NCBI RefSeq assembly: GCF_003751605.1
Contig: NZ_RJVJ01000003.1
Location: forward strand, 707,775 to 771,774
From: Kitasatospora cineracea
GTDB lineage: Bacteria > Actinomycetota > Actinomycetes > Streptomycetales > Streptomycetaceae
Direction: 5' to 3'
Length of the DNA stretch: 64,000 nt
Below the pieces are notes generated by a model. The model was not told the DNA's origin, searched no databases, and saw nothing but the letters and a program-made list of their open reading frames with translations. Made by a program: the position numbers and the translations under genes. Every line of letters starts with the position of its first letter. Position 1 is the first letter of the stretch. Shown here piece after piece: positions 1 through 7,511 of this stretch.

Positions 1-1
1 C

Positions 2-808
2 CGCTACGACACTGCTGCCGCCGCGCGCCTGGAGCTCGTGCGGACCCTGCGGGAACTGGGCCTGGACCTGCCCACGATCCGCAAGGTCGCCGAGCTTGAC
101 CTTCCGCTGCCCGAGGTGGCCGCGGCCCACGCCGAGGCGCTGGCGGTGCAGATCCGCGTCCTGCGCCTGCGGCACGCCGTGCTCACGGTGGTGGCCGAGC
201 GCGGGCTGACCCCCGAGGAGGCCGATGTCATGCACCAGCTCGCCCGACTGACCGAGGAGGAACGCCGCGGCCTCGTCGAGGACTTCCTCCACGCCGTCTT
301 CGACGGCCTCGACGGGAACCGCGCATTCGCGGGGGTGAGGCGCTCGATGACCCCCGAACCGCCCGCCGACCCCGCAGCGGAACAGGCCCGGGCCTGGGTG
401 GAGTGGGCCGAACTGGCCCTGGACCCCGACTTCCGGGCCGGCATGCGACGCACGGCACAGGACCTGGCGGCCGACATGGCGCAGGACGGCGCCACCGGCC
501 CGCGCCGCGACTTCACCGCCACCGTCCGCGACCTGGCCGCCCCGGCCGTGGCAGCGTGGATCGACCCGGCCTCACCCGAAGCCGACCCCGTCGTCGCAGC
601 AATCGCCGCCCACTACGCACACCTGCGCACCCACCATGCCGACGCCGCGCTGCGCCACCGGCTGCTGCGGCGGCTGGAGAGGGCGCACGACCCGCGCCGG
701 GACCGGCACGCCCGACTGCTCGCGGTGATCAACGGCTGGCCCGCTCCGCAGCCCCTGTCGCCCGTGCTCGGCTGGTCCCTCGCCGCCGTGCGCGCGCGGC
801 TTCGCTGA
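2..808 (+). CDS. MerR-family transcriptional regulator, 5' end outside window
   Basis: The open frame runs from the window edge and begins inside the winged-helix domain. The first residues read RYDTAAAARLELVRTLRELG, the usual MerR stretch after the recognition helix, so about 40 N-terminal residues including the start lie upstream. About 255 further residues form an all-alpha, Ala/Arg/Glu-rich C-terminal region with no cysteine cluster, so it is not a metal-sensing MerR. Such regulators bind spaced promoters and act as activators or repressors, usually in response to a small ligand. The next gene on the same strand starts 157 bases after the stop. Family is sure; ligand and target are unknown. 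Confidence 0.85.
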   Translation, partial: RYDTAAAARLELVRTLRELGLDLPTIRKVAELDLPLPEVAAAHAEALAVQIRVLRLRHAVLTVVAERGLTPEEADVMHQLARLTEEERRGLVEDFLHAVFDGLDGNRAFAGVRRSMTPEPPADPAAEQARAWVEWAELALDPDFRAGMRRTAQDLAADMAQDGATGPRRDFTATVRDLAAPAVAAWIDPASPEADPVVAAIAAHYAHLRTHHADAALRHRLLRRLERAHDPRRDRHARLLAVINGWPAPQPLSPVLGWSLAAVRARLR

Positions 809-965
809 CGGCCTGCCGACGGCAGGCCCCTGCCCCGGCTGCGTCCGCGCTTCTCTGCGGGTTCCCCGTAGGGGCTGCGTGCCGGCGACCGGTCCGCCCT
901 CCGGTCCACCCCCTACACCGCTGAGCCGACGTCAGCTCCCCTGGAAGGAACGTACGGTCACGCCC

Positions 966-2138
966 ATGACCAGAATCCGCCCCGCCGCTGCGGCGGCCGC
1001 CCTGCTGCTCGCCCTGCCGCCGGTCGCCGCCGCCGCCTCACCCGCGGGGGCCGCCCCGGCCGTCGCCGCCTCCACCGCCGCCCCGGCCGCGGTCCGGGCC
1101 GAACTGCCGCACCCCACCGGCCCGTACGCGGTCGGGCAGGACGTCCTGGAGCTCGTCGACCGGGACCGGCCCGACCCGTGGGTGCCCTCGGCGGGCCCGC
1201 GCCGGCTGATGGTGTCGGTGTACTACCCGGCCAAGGCGGGCACCGGCAACCCGGCCCCCTACATGACCCCCGGCGCGGCCCGGATGCTGCTGGACGCCAA
1301 GCTGCCGGGCAACACCATCCCCACCGACGCGCTCACCGCCACCCGGACCTGGGCCGAGACCGGGGCCCGCCCCGCGCCCGGCCGCTACCCGCTGGTGCTC
1401 CTCTCACCCGGTTTCACCATGCCCCGCACCTCGCTGACCGGCCTCGCCGAGGACCTGACCAGCCACGGCTACGTCGTCGCGCTGATCGACCACACCTACG
1501 AGAACACCGGGACCACCTTCCCCGACGGGAGCACGCTCCCGTGCGTCGAGTGCGGGCAGCTCAGGAGCCCGGAGGACTGGGCGGGCCTGGACCGCAGCCG
1601 AGCCCGCGACGTCTCCTTCGTCATCGACCGGCTGACCGCCCACCCCCACCCCGCCTGGCGCTACACCCGCATGATCGACCCGGACCGGATCGGCACGGCC
1701 GGCCACTCCGCGGGCGGTGCGGCCGCCGTCCCCGCCCTCCTCGCCGACGACCGGATCCGGGCCGGCGCGGACCTGGACGGCACCATGGACGTCCCGGTGC
1801 CCGCCACCGGCCTCGGCGGAAAGCCGTTCCTGATGATCGGACACCCCCTGCCGGACGGCGCCGAGGACACCAGCTGGACCGAGAGCTGGCCCCGCCTCGA
1901 CGGCTGGAAACGCTGGCTGACCGTCACCGGCACCAACCACGCCTCGTTCACCGACTTCCCCGTCCTCCTCGACGCCCTCGGCCTCCCCGACGCCGACCGC
2001 ACCCTCCCCGCCGCGCGCGCCCTCCAGCTCACCCGCACCTACGCCACGGCCTTCTTCGACCTGCACCTCAAGGGCCTCGCCCAGCCGCTCCTCGACGGGC
2101 CGACCCCGCAGAACCCGGAGGTCTCCTTCCACCCGTAG
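966..2138 (+). CDS. secreted alpha/beta hydrolase, PAF-acetylhydrolase-like
   Basis: This 390-residue protein starts with a Sec-type signal peptide: Arg near the start, an Ala/Leu-rich core over residues 7-24 and Ala-X-Ala sites around 25-35. The mature part is an alpha/beta hydrolase like bacterial platelet-activating-factor acetylhydrolases and cutinase-like lipases. It shows the nucleophile elbow GHSAGG (Ser248), a likely acid Asp near 270 and His325 in the segment TGTNHASF. It would hydrolyse an ester outside the cell; substrate unknown. ATG at 966 was chosen because the signal peptide starts there; the nearest Shine-Dalgarno-like GGAAGGA (943-949) is rather far upstream. Its stop is followed directly by a scar of foreign gene fragments. 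Confidence 0.88.
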   Translation: MTRIRPAAAAAALLLALPPVAAAASPAGAAPAVAASTAAPAAVRAELPHPTGPYAVGQDVLELVDRDRPDPWVPSAGPRRLMVSVYYPAKAGTGNPAPYMTPGAARMLLDAKLPGNTIPTDALTATRTWAETGARPAPGRYPLVLLSPGFTMPRTSLTGLAEDLTSHGYVVALIDHTYENTGTTFPDGSTLPCVECGQLRSPEDWAGLDRSRARDVSFVIDRLTAHPHPAWRYTRMIDPDRIGTAGHSAGGAAAVPALLADDRIRAGADLDGTMDVPVPATGLGGKPFLMIGHPLPDGAEDTSWTESWPRLDGWKRWLTVTGTNHASFTDFPVLLDALGLPDADRTLPAARALQLTRTYATAFFDLHLKGLAQPLLDGPTPQNPEVSFHP

Positions 2139-2212
2139 ACACCCGCCCCGCCGCCCAGGCCGGACACCTCCTCCTGTTCACCGTCTCGGCCCGCCTCCAC
2201 GGCGGCCTGTGA
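2139..2212 (+). pseudogene. 3' fragment of a gene paralogous to the 136-residue ORF at 55.3 kb
   Basis: About 75 bases here read TRPAAQAGHLLLFTVSARL and match the last 25 residues of the intact small gene ending at 55706 (FRPAAQGGHLLLLTTPARL), including the stop. The similarity continues past the stop through the bases CCCCGGTTCGG and CCTCGGCGTCC. Only the tail is present, directly abutting the preceding esterase gene, so this is a recombination scar rather than a gene. Confidence 0.75.
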
Positions 2213-2256
2213 CCCCGGTTCGGACCTCGGCGTCCAAGTGCTCAGGGGCGGGCCGA

Positions 2257-2340
2257 GCAGAGCAGCTCGGCGGCCGCGGCGGGCACCGCGGCCGCCTCGC
2301 ACAGCAGCAACAGCCGGACAGTGGCCGGCCGGGAGCCGGG
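2257..2340 (-). pseudogene. fragment homologous to the small ORF at 41902-42198
   Basis: Reading the minus strand, residues LLLLCEAAAVPAAAAELL match LLLLREAAVPVPVLTAAAELL of the 98-residue ORF at 42 kb. The nucleotides agree too, with GAGCAGCTCGGCGGCCGCGG and CAGCAGCAACAG shared at both places. The frame has no credible start or end. It lies about 45 bases after the other fragment, so two unrelated gene pieces were joined here. The rest of 2340-2710 holds no convincing gene. Confidence 0.6.
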
Positions 2341-2710
2341 CCCGGTGGTGAAGGGGATCGGCGCGGTCGGCCCGGTCTTCAGGCCGGCGGCCGGACACCG
2401 GGAGCGGACGAGGTGGTCCTTGAACTCCCCGTCGGTGCAGAACAGCTGGCGGCCGCGGGGGTCGGCGGCCCGCCCGGCCACCGCCTTCCTCGCACTGCTC
2501 GGTGCTGACAGCCGGCAGCAGGTGCCCCACCGATTCGGACGCGGACGACGGGCCGGCTCCGAGCGGGTGACGGATCTCCGGGGCGGCTCGGTGCCCGCCC
2601 GGGCCGTCCGCCGAGAGGGGCGAACTCAACCGGGACCGCTCCGCGATCGCGGAGCGGTGCGTGTTCCTGGTGAGTGCCACGCGGGCGTTGATCGCCGTCG
2701 GCGACGGCTG

Positions 2711-3283
2711 CTACCGGGACGCGTCCGGCAGGAGCGGGAAGAGCCGGGTGACGGCGGCGACCGGCCGGGCGTCGGCCGGTCGGGTGGCCGGGTCGGCCTC
2801 GCGGTGCTGGAAGCCGGCGAGCAGGCGGCGCACCGAGTCGGCGACTTGGGTCAGCTCGTCGGGTGTCAGGTAGACCACCGAGCTGAAGGCCTCGTCCTGC
2901 TGCCACAGCGGCTCGGCCCGGTCGCGATGGGCCAGCCAGCGCCGGTAGCTCTCGTCCTCCAGCCGCCGTGCCAGCCGGTCGAAGTCGTTGCCCGGCGTCG
3001 CTGCTTGCGGCTGGTCGACGCCGGCCTGCCGCAGCCGCCAGGGGCGGGCGCGGCCGCCGTTGACGGGGACCGGCTCGATCACGCCGTGGCGGGCCAACTG
3101 GCGCAGGTGGAACGAGCAGAGGCCGGAGCTGTAGCCGAGCCGCTGCGCCGCCAGCGTGGCCGTCACCGTGCCCTCGGCCTCGAACAGCCGCAGCAGCGCG
3201 GTGCGCACCTCGTGGTCGGGTAGTGCGGCAGAGGCCGCGCGGGGGGCGGGGGCTGCGAGGTCCTCGCTCACTTCTTCAGTCAC
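2711..3283 (-). CDS. ArsR-like winged-helix transcriptional regulator
   Basis: The product has 190 residues. Residues about 25-95 form a winged helix-turn-helix (EVRTALLRLFEAEGTVTATL then SSGLCSFHLRQLARHGVIEP), the pattern of ArsR/helix-turn-helix 20 proteins of streptomycetes. The C-terminal half (SYRRWLAHRDRAEPLWQQDE and following) is the helical extension often seen in this subgroup. There are no metal-binding cysteines. The GTG start at 3283 overlaps the first base of a palindrome repeated upstream. It is divergent from the peptide deformylase gene, so it probably controls both that gene and itself. Confidence 0.85.
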   Translation of the reverse strand: MTEEVSEDLAAPAPRAASAALPDHEVRTALLRLFEAEGTVTATLAAQRLGYSSGLCSFHLRQLARHGVIEPVPVNGGRARPWRLRQAGVDQPQAATPGNDFDRLARRLEDESYRRWLAHRDRAEPLWQQDEAFSSVVYLTPDELTQVADSVRRLLAGFQHREADPATRPADARPVAAVTRLFPLLPDASR

Positions 3284-3309
3284 TTTGCAAAGCCTGCTAC
3301 TTTGCAAAG
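3283..3309. promoter_or_regulatory. twin palindromic operator between regulator and deformylase
   Basis: The perfect 10-bp palindrome CTTTGCAAAG occurs at 3283-3292 and again at 3300-3309, 17 bases start to start. It lies exactly between the divergent regulator and deformylase genes and overlaps the regulator start codon. Two AT-rich copies in such GC-rich DNA are unlikely by chance. I infer the binding site of the ArsR-like protein. Confidence 0.75.
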
Positions 3310-3337
3310 TCTGTTCGCAAGCATGGAGGGGCGGCCA

Positions 3338-4030
3338 ATGGGAGATGTGCATGAGGGCTTCGACCGGCCCGGCGCCAGCGCGAGGGTGCTGGTGCAAGGA
3401 CAGCCGGTGGAGGGATACCCGGCGCTGCCGCCGGAGGTCGGGCGCGGTTCGGTGCTGCGGGTCACCGAGATCGGGGAGGAGATTCTGCACCGGCCGAGCC
3501 GTCCGGCCGACGCCGAGTTCGGGACGCCGGAGCTGGCCATGCTGGTCGACGACATGTTCGCCACCATGTACATCGCCGCCGGTGCGGGCCTGGCGGCCAA
3601 TCAAGTCGGTGTCGACCTGAGGCTGTTCGTCTGGGACTGCATGGACGAGGACGGGGTCCGGCACGTTGGCCACATCCTCAACCCGGTGGTCGAGGAGGAC
3701 ACCACGCGCGGGCGCCGGCTGATCGAGGACGTCGAGGGCTGCCTCTCCGTGCCGGGTGCCACCGTGGACGTCGCCCGGCCGGCGCGCTCCGTGGTGCACG
3801 GCTACGACAAGGACGGAAAGCCGCTCACCATCGAGGGGTTCGGCTACTTCGCCCGCTGCCTGCAGCACGAGGCCGACCACCTGGAGGGCCGGCTGTACGT
3901 CGACCGGCTCGCCAAGCGGGACCGCAAGGACGCCTTGCGGCAGATGGCGGACCGCCGCGACGCGGTGTTCGCCGAGCGGCGGATCCTCACCGATAAACTG
4001 TTGGCCGGGCGGGCCCCGGAGGTCGGCTAG
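3338..4030 (+). CDS. def: peptide deformylase
   Basis: This 230-residue metalloenzyme removes the formyl group from the initiator methionine of new proteins in the cytoplasm. All three motifs are present: GAGLAANQVG (82-91), EGCLSVPG with metal ligand Cys135, and QHEADHLEG with ligands His177 and His181 and catalytic Glu178. The ATG at 3338 is preceded by GGAGGGG at good spacing; an in-frame ATG at 3323 overlaps that site and is less likely. The gene stands alone, without fmt beside it, and is divergent from an ArsR-like regulator, so it is probably an inducible accessory copy. Accessory deformylases can give resistance to natural deformylase inhibitors; that role here is inference. Confidence 0.95.
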   Translation: MGDVHEGFDRPGASARVLVQGQPVEGYPALPPEVGRGSVLRVTEIGEEILHRPSRPADAEFGTPELAMLVDDMFATMYIAAGAGLAANQVGVDLRLFVWDCMDEDGVRHVGHILNPVVEEDTTRGRRLIEDVEGCLSVPGATVDVARPARSVVHGYDKDGKPLTIEGFGYFARCLQHEADHLEGRLYVDRLAKRDRKDALRQMADRRDAVFAERRILTDKLLAGRAPEVG

Positions 4031-4361
4031 TACTCCGGCTGTGGACCGTGATCACGTAGCGAGACTGCATCTCGGGCGGTCCGCCACGTGATCGGTCGGG
4101 TCAGCGGATCATGCCCGAAAGGTCCAGTTGCTCCATGCGCTCCAGGCACCGGCCGATCTCGATACCCAGGTCGTCGGCGCTCAGGGAAAGTCCTCGGGTC
4201 CCGTAGACCGCAGTTCCTCGGCGTTCCCCGTGTCATCCATCACGATCCGCTCCCCGCCGGCACCGTTGGCCGAGTCTTCGACAGCCCGCCTCACGCCCGC
4301 ATGGTTCTACCTGGCGGACGCTTCCGGAGACGGAGACGATCACCATTGATCATCGTCAGTT
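4031..4361. other. intergenic region with a possible gene tail on the minus strand
   Basis: No complete gene is visible. On the minus strand a short frame ending at 4101 reads LSADDLGIEIGRCLERMEQL, which looks like the C-terminus of a small helical protein. It has no start and its upstream part is not open. The right end is probably IS sequence belonging to the transposase fragment that follows. Confidence 0.3.
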
Positions 4362-4825
4362 GTGCGGACAGACGAAGACCAGCCGACGGCCGTGGGCGAC
4401 AGCGTAGACCTCGCCCAGTGGCAGCATGTTTTTGAGGGTCTGATGGGCCGGGTAGCAGGCCGGTTCTCCCGAGTGGGGCCTCGTCGCCGGGCGCGGGCAT
4501 TCGTGCTGGGCCTGCTCGCGGACCTGCCGAGGAAGAACTGCTGGACGATCGCCGAGCATGCCGGTGACACGAGCCCGGCCGGTATGCAGCACCTGCTGAG
4601 CCGGGCGTCCTGGGATGCTGACCAGGTCCGCGACGACCTCCGCGACTTCGTGGTCGACAACCTCGGGGACGAGAACCCCGTCCTGGTCGTGGATGAGACA
4701 GGCGACCTGAAGAAGGGCATCGCCACAGTGGGCGTGCAGCGCCAGTACACGGGTACCGCAGGGCGGATCGAGAATTCCCAGGTGGCCGTCTACCTCGTCT
4801 ACGCCACCAGCGCCGGTCACGCCGC
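4362..4825 (+). mobile_element. IS701-family transposase, N-terminal fragment
   Basis: About 155 residues match the N-terminal part of IS701-type DDE transposases: KNCWTIAEHAGDTSPAGMQH, LSRASWDADQVRDDLRDFVV, LVVDETGDLKKG with the first catalytic Asp, and GVQRQYTGTAGRIENSQVAV. Family members are about 400 residues. Here the homology stops at SAGHAAID and the frame continues into unrelated sequence, so the two later catalytic residues are missing and the element is dead. The GTG at 4362 is the first usable start. Confidence 0.85.
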
Positions 4826-5063
4826 CATCGACCCGGAAGGGTTCCCGCGCACGCCCGCCCCCGTCCCCGAGGCCCTGCGCCGCCTCATGCGGCTCGTCAC
4901 CGCCCAGCAGGGCGACCGCCTGCGGGACGACGCCACCGCGCTGCTCACCGCCCGGCACCCCGCCGACCTGGTCGGCTGGCGGCCCCACCGGGGCGGACGG
5001 GGGATTGCGGACGCGCTCCCGGGGAAACCGCGCGGCACGACGGAACGCACGGCACCTCCGTAG
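4826..5063 (+). pseudogene. possible C-terminal fragment of a PP2C/SpoIIE-type phosphatase fused to the IS fragment
   Basis: The frame of the truncated transposase runs on for about 78 residues that are not transposase. The stretch ALRRLMRLVTAQQGDRLRDD followed by ATALLTAR resembles the end of streptomycete PP2C phosphatases, where the final metal-binding Asp sits in an RDDAT-like motif. I infer an IS inserted into a phosphatase gene and a later deletion that joined the remnants. The similarity is short, so the phosphatase identity is uncertain; the chimera itself is clear. Confidence 0.4.
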
Positions 5064-5117
5064 AGGATCAGGACCGGGCGCGGCCGCGCCCCGACGACGC
5101 GAGAGACGGACACGCCC

Positions 5118-5618
5118 ATGACCGCACCGCCCACCAGCCACCGCCTGCTCGCCATCTACCTGAACGACCACCTGGCCGGTGCCGAAGCGGCCGCCCGGCG
5201 GACCCGCCGGACCGCCGACGCCCACCCAGACCCGGACGAAGGGCGCGTGCTCCGGCAGCTGGCCGCGGACATCGCCTGCGACACGGCGTCCCTGCGCCGG
5301 GTGATGCGGGAGCTCGGCGTCCCCGAACGGCGCTTCCACGCCTGGCTGGGACGGTTCGGCGAACTCGCGGGCCTGCTCAAACCGAACGGCACCCTGCTGC
5401 GCCGCTCCCCGCTGACCGATCTGGTCGAGCTTGAGGCCCTGCGGCTCGGCGTCGTCGGCAAGCGCCAGCTCTGGAGCGCCCTGGCCGAACTCTTCGGCGA
5501 CGATCCCCGCGTCGACCGGACCCGGCTCGACGAACTCGCCGACCGGGCCGACCAGCAGGCCCGGTTGCTGGAGGAGCTCCGCCTGCGGGCCGCCGGGGTG
5601 CTGACCGGCCGCCCGTGA
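5118..5618 (+). CDS. hypothetical helical protein
   Basis: This 166-residue protein is probably wholly alpha-helical. It starts SHRLLAIYLNDHLAGAEAAA and alternates Arg/Glu-rich helices with short loops, suggesting a four-helix bundle. It has no membrane segment, signal peptide or conserved metal motif that I can identify. I recognise the type as a common streptomycete hypothetical but cannot name a function. ATG at 5118 is the only good start. It heads a row of small same-strand genes on either side of the 6-kb mark. Confidence 0.8.
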   Translation: MTAPPTSHRLLAIYLNDHLAGAEAAARRTRRTADAHPDPDEGRVLRQLAADIACDTASLRRVMRELGVPERRFHAWLGRFGELAGLLKPNGTLLRRSPLTDLVELEALRLGVVGKRQLWSALAELFGDDPRVDRTRLDELADRADQQARLLEELRLRAAGVLTGRP

Positions 5619-5711
5619 CCGCGGCGGGCGACCGCGGGCGTTTCGGCCGCGACGGCACGGGCAGCCGCCGCACGGGGAGGGCGTGCACCGATCGATCCTG
5701 CGGAGGAACCC

Positions 5712-6005
5712 GTGAACACCCAGGACACCCCGGCCGAGCGGGGGCCGGAAGAGACCGCCTCGACGCCCCGCCTGCACGACAACCCGCCCGTCCACGGACA
5801 GGACGCCCAGGCGCCGGAAGAGGGCGACGGCCGGCACGGATGGCACGACGCGGACGGCACGCCCTACCCGGGCGACCGCGAGCCGGCCGGAGCCGCGCCG
5901 CCCCGCACGGACGGGGAAACCGCCCGGGAGGCCGCTCCCGACGGGGCCGGAACCGACGAGCACGACCCCACCGGACACGGCCGTCCGGGAGCCGGAGCGC
6001 CCTGA
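5712..6005 (+). CDS. small disordered hypothetical protein
   Basis: A 97-residue product rich in Asp, Glu, Gly, Pro and His, with almost no hydrophobic residues, so it is expected to be intrinsically disordered. The GTG start at 5712 has a strong ribosome site, GGAGG at 5702-5706. It includes the segment GRHGWHDADGTPYPGD, which might bind metal, but no family is recognised. It follows the 166-residue hypothetical by 93 bases on the same strand. Confidence 0.6.
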   Translation: MNTQDTPAERGPEETASTPRLHDNPPVHGQDAQAPEEGDGRHGWHDADGTPYPGDREPAGAAPPRTDGETAREAAPDGAGTDEHDPTGHGRPGAGAP

Positions 6006-6040
6006 CGCCGCCCGGGTGAACCCAGCCTCCCCGCGGCCTC

Positions 6041-6676
6041 GTGCTCCGGCGTGCGGGGTACGCGCCGACCAAGCGCGCACTCATCGTCAACTGCACCCTC
6101 AAGCCCTCACCCGCTCCGTCGAACACCGAGGCGCTGGCCGCCGTGGTGGTCGCCGAACTCGCCTCCCTCGGCGTGGAGGCGGACACCGTCCGCGCCGTCG
6201 ACCTCGACCTCAGGCCCGGGGTGAAGACCGACATGGGCGACGGCGACCAGTGGCCCGGCGTCCACGACAAGCTGCTGGCCGCCGACATCCTGGTCGTCGC
6301 CTCGCCCACCTGGGTCGGCCGCCCCTCCTCGATCGCCCAGCGAGTGCTGGAGCGCATGGACGCGATGGTCTCCGAGACCGACGAGGACGGCCGGCCCGCC
6401 GCCGCCGGAAAGGTCGCGGGGGTCGTCGTCACCGGCAACGAGGACGGCGCCCACCACGTCATCAGCGAGATCTGCGGCGCCCTGGTGGACATCGGCTACA
6501 CGATCCCCGCCCAGGCCTGGACGTACTGGCACCTGGGACCCGGACCCGGCCCCGACTACCTCGACGACGACAAGGGCCACGAGTGGGCCCACACCACCGG
6601 CCGCACCATGGCCCGCAACCTCCACCACGTCGCCACCGCCCTCACCACCCGCCCCTGGCCCGCCCCCGCACAGTGA
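6041..6676 (+). CDS. flavodoxin/NADPH-dependent FMN reductase-like protein
   Basis: The 211-residue protein has a flavodoxin-like fold. It opens with RALIVNCTLKPSPAPSNTEA, the phosphate-binding strand-loop of FMN reductases. It continues with LLAADILVVASPTWVGRPSS, the typical second flavin loop, and GVVVTGNEDGAHHVISEICG. It would bind FMN and pass electrons from NAD(P)H to an unknown acceptor in the cytoplasm. The only start in reach is GTG at 6041, without a strong ribosome site, so the N-terminus is uncertain. The CYP152-type P450 downstream needs no reductase, so a link is not implied. Confidence 0.85.
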   Translation: MLRRAGYAPTKRALIVNCTLKPSPAPSNTEALAAVVVAELASLGVEADTVRAVDLDLRPGVKTDMGDGDQWPGVHDKLLAADILVVASPTWVGRPSSIAQRVLERMDAMVSETDEDGRPAAAGKVAGVVVTGNEDGAHHVISEICGALVDIGYTIPAQAWTYWHLGPGPGPDYLDDDKGHEWAHTTGRTMARNLHHVATALTTRPWPAPAQ

Positions 6677-6893
6677 CGCCGCAGGCGCCCGGCCGTCCGC
6701 ACCGTCCCGGGGACGGGACGACGGGGCGCCGCCCCACCGGGTAGGTGCCGGATGAGGCCCGGGACGGACGGGGGAGCACCTGCGTACGGCCCTGCGCCGT
6801 ACGCGGGAAAGAGGTCCCGGGGACACCGGGCCGCTCCTCCGGAGCCGGTGACAACCGCACGGGACGGTCGTCCCGTCGAAGGGGGGGCGGATC

Positions 6894-7320
6894 GTGCCCG
6901 CCGCAGCACCATCGCACCGACCCGCGCAGGAGCAGTCCGCCAGGACCTCGTTCGAGGCCGTCAGAGCGGACACCTCGCTGACGGCGGCCGTCCTGCACCT
7001 GACGGGCGAGGCCGACCACGACGCCCGCGACCTCCTCGAAGCGGCACTGGCCGAGGCGGTCGCCGCAGGGCCGGCCCCGCCCCTCGTCGGCCTCGCCCCG
7101 CTCACCTTCTGCGACCCAGCCTGCCTCAACGCCCTGCTCCAGGCCCACGCGGACGCGGAAGCCGCCGAAGTCTGGATGGTCCTGGTCGGCGCAGGCCCCC
7201 CAACTGCTCCACCTGCTGGCGGTGACCGGCGCCGACGAGGTCCTCACCGTCCGACCCCACCTGCGCGCCACCCGCCCCGAGCCCGCCACCACGCCCCCGT
7301 CCCGGGGGGCCAGCCGGACG
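6894..7320 (+). pseudogene. STAS-domain anti-sigma antagonist, frameshifted
   Basis: Residues 1-101 read as a STAS domain: TAAVLHLTGEADHDARDLLE, a middle strand LVGLAPLTFCDPACLNALLQ where antagonists carry the phosphorylatable Ser (here Pro-Ala), and AAEVWMVLVGA. The natural continuation, APQLLHLLAVTGADEVL, is in the next frame from about 7190, so one extra base within 7185-7200 (GGCGCAGGCCCCCC) has shifted the gene. No stop occurs soon after in either frame; the original frame runs on into the P450 gene. Such proteins normally free a sigma factor by binding an anti-sigma kinase. With the missing Ser and the shift this copy is probably inactive. Confidence 0.7.
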
Positions 7321-7511
7321 GGGCGGGGCTCCGGGCGGCTGACCGAGCACGTCGGTGGGTCATCGCCGGGCCGCGCGGCGAGGGTTTCCTTCCGATGGCG
7401 AGGCGCGGCCAGCACGGCGTCGAGGGTGGGGAGAGCCTTGGCTCCGGCTCGGCCCTGCCGCCGTCCGGGGGCTTCCGGTTTCCGGGTCACCGGCCCGGGC
7501 ACCCGAGGTCC

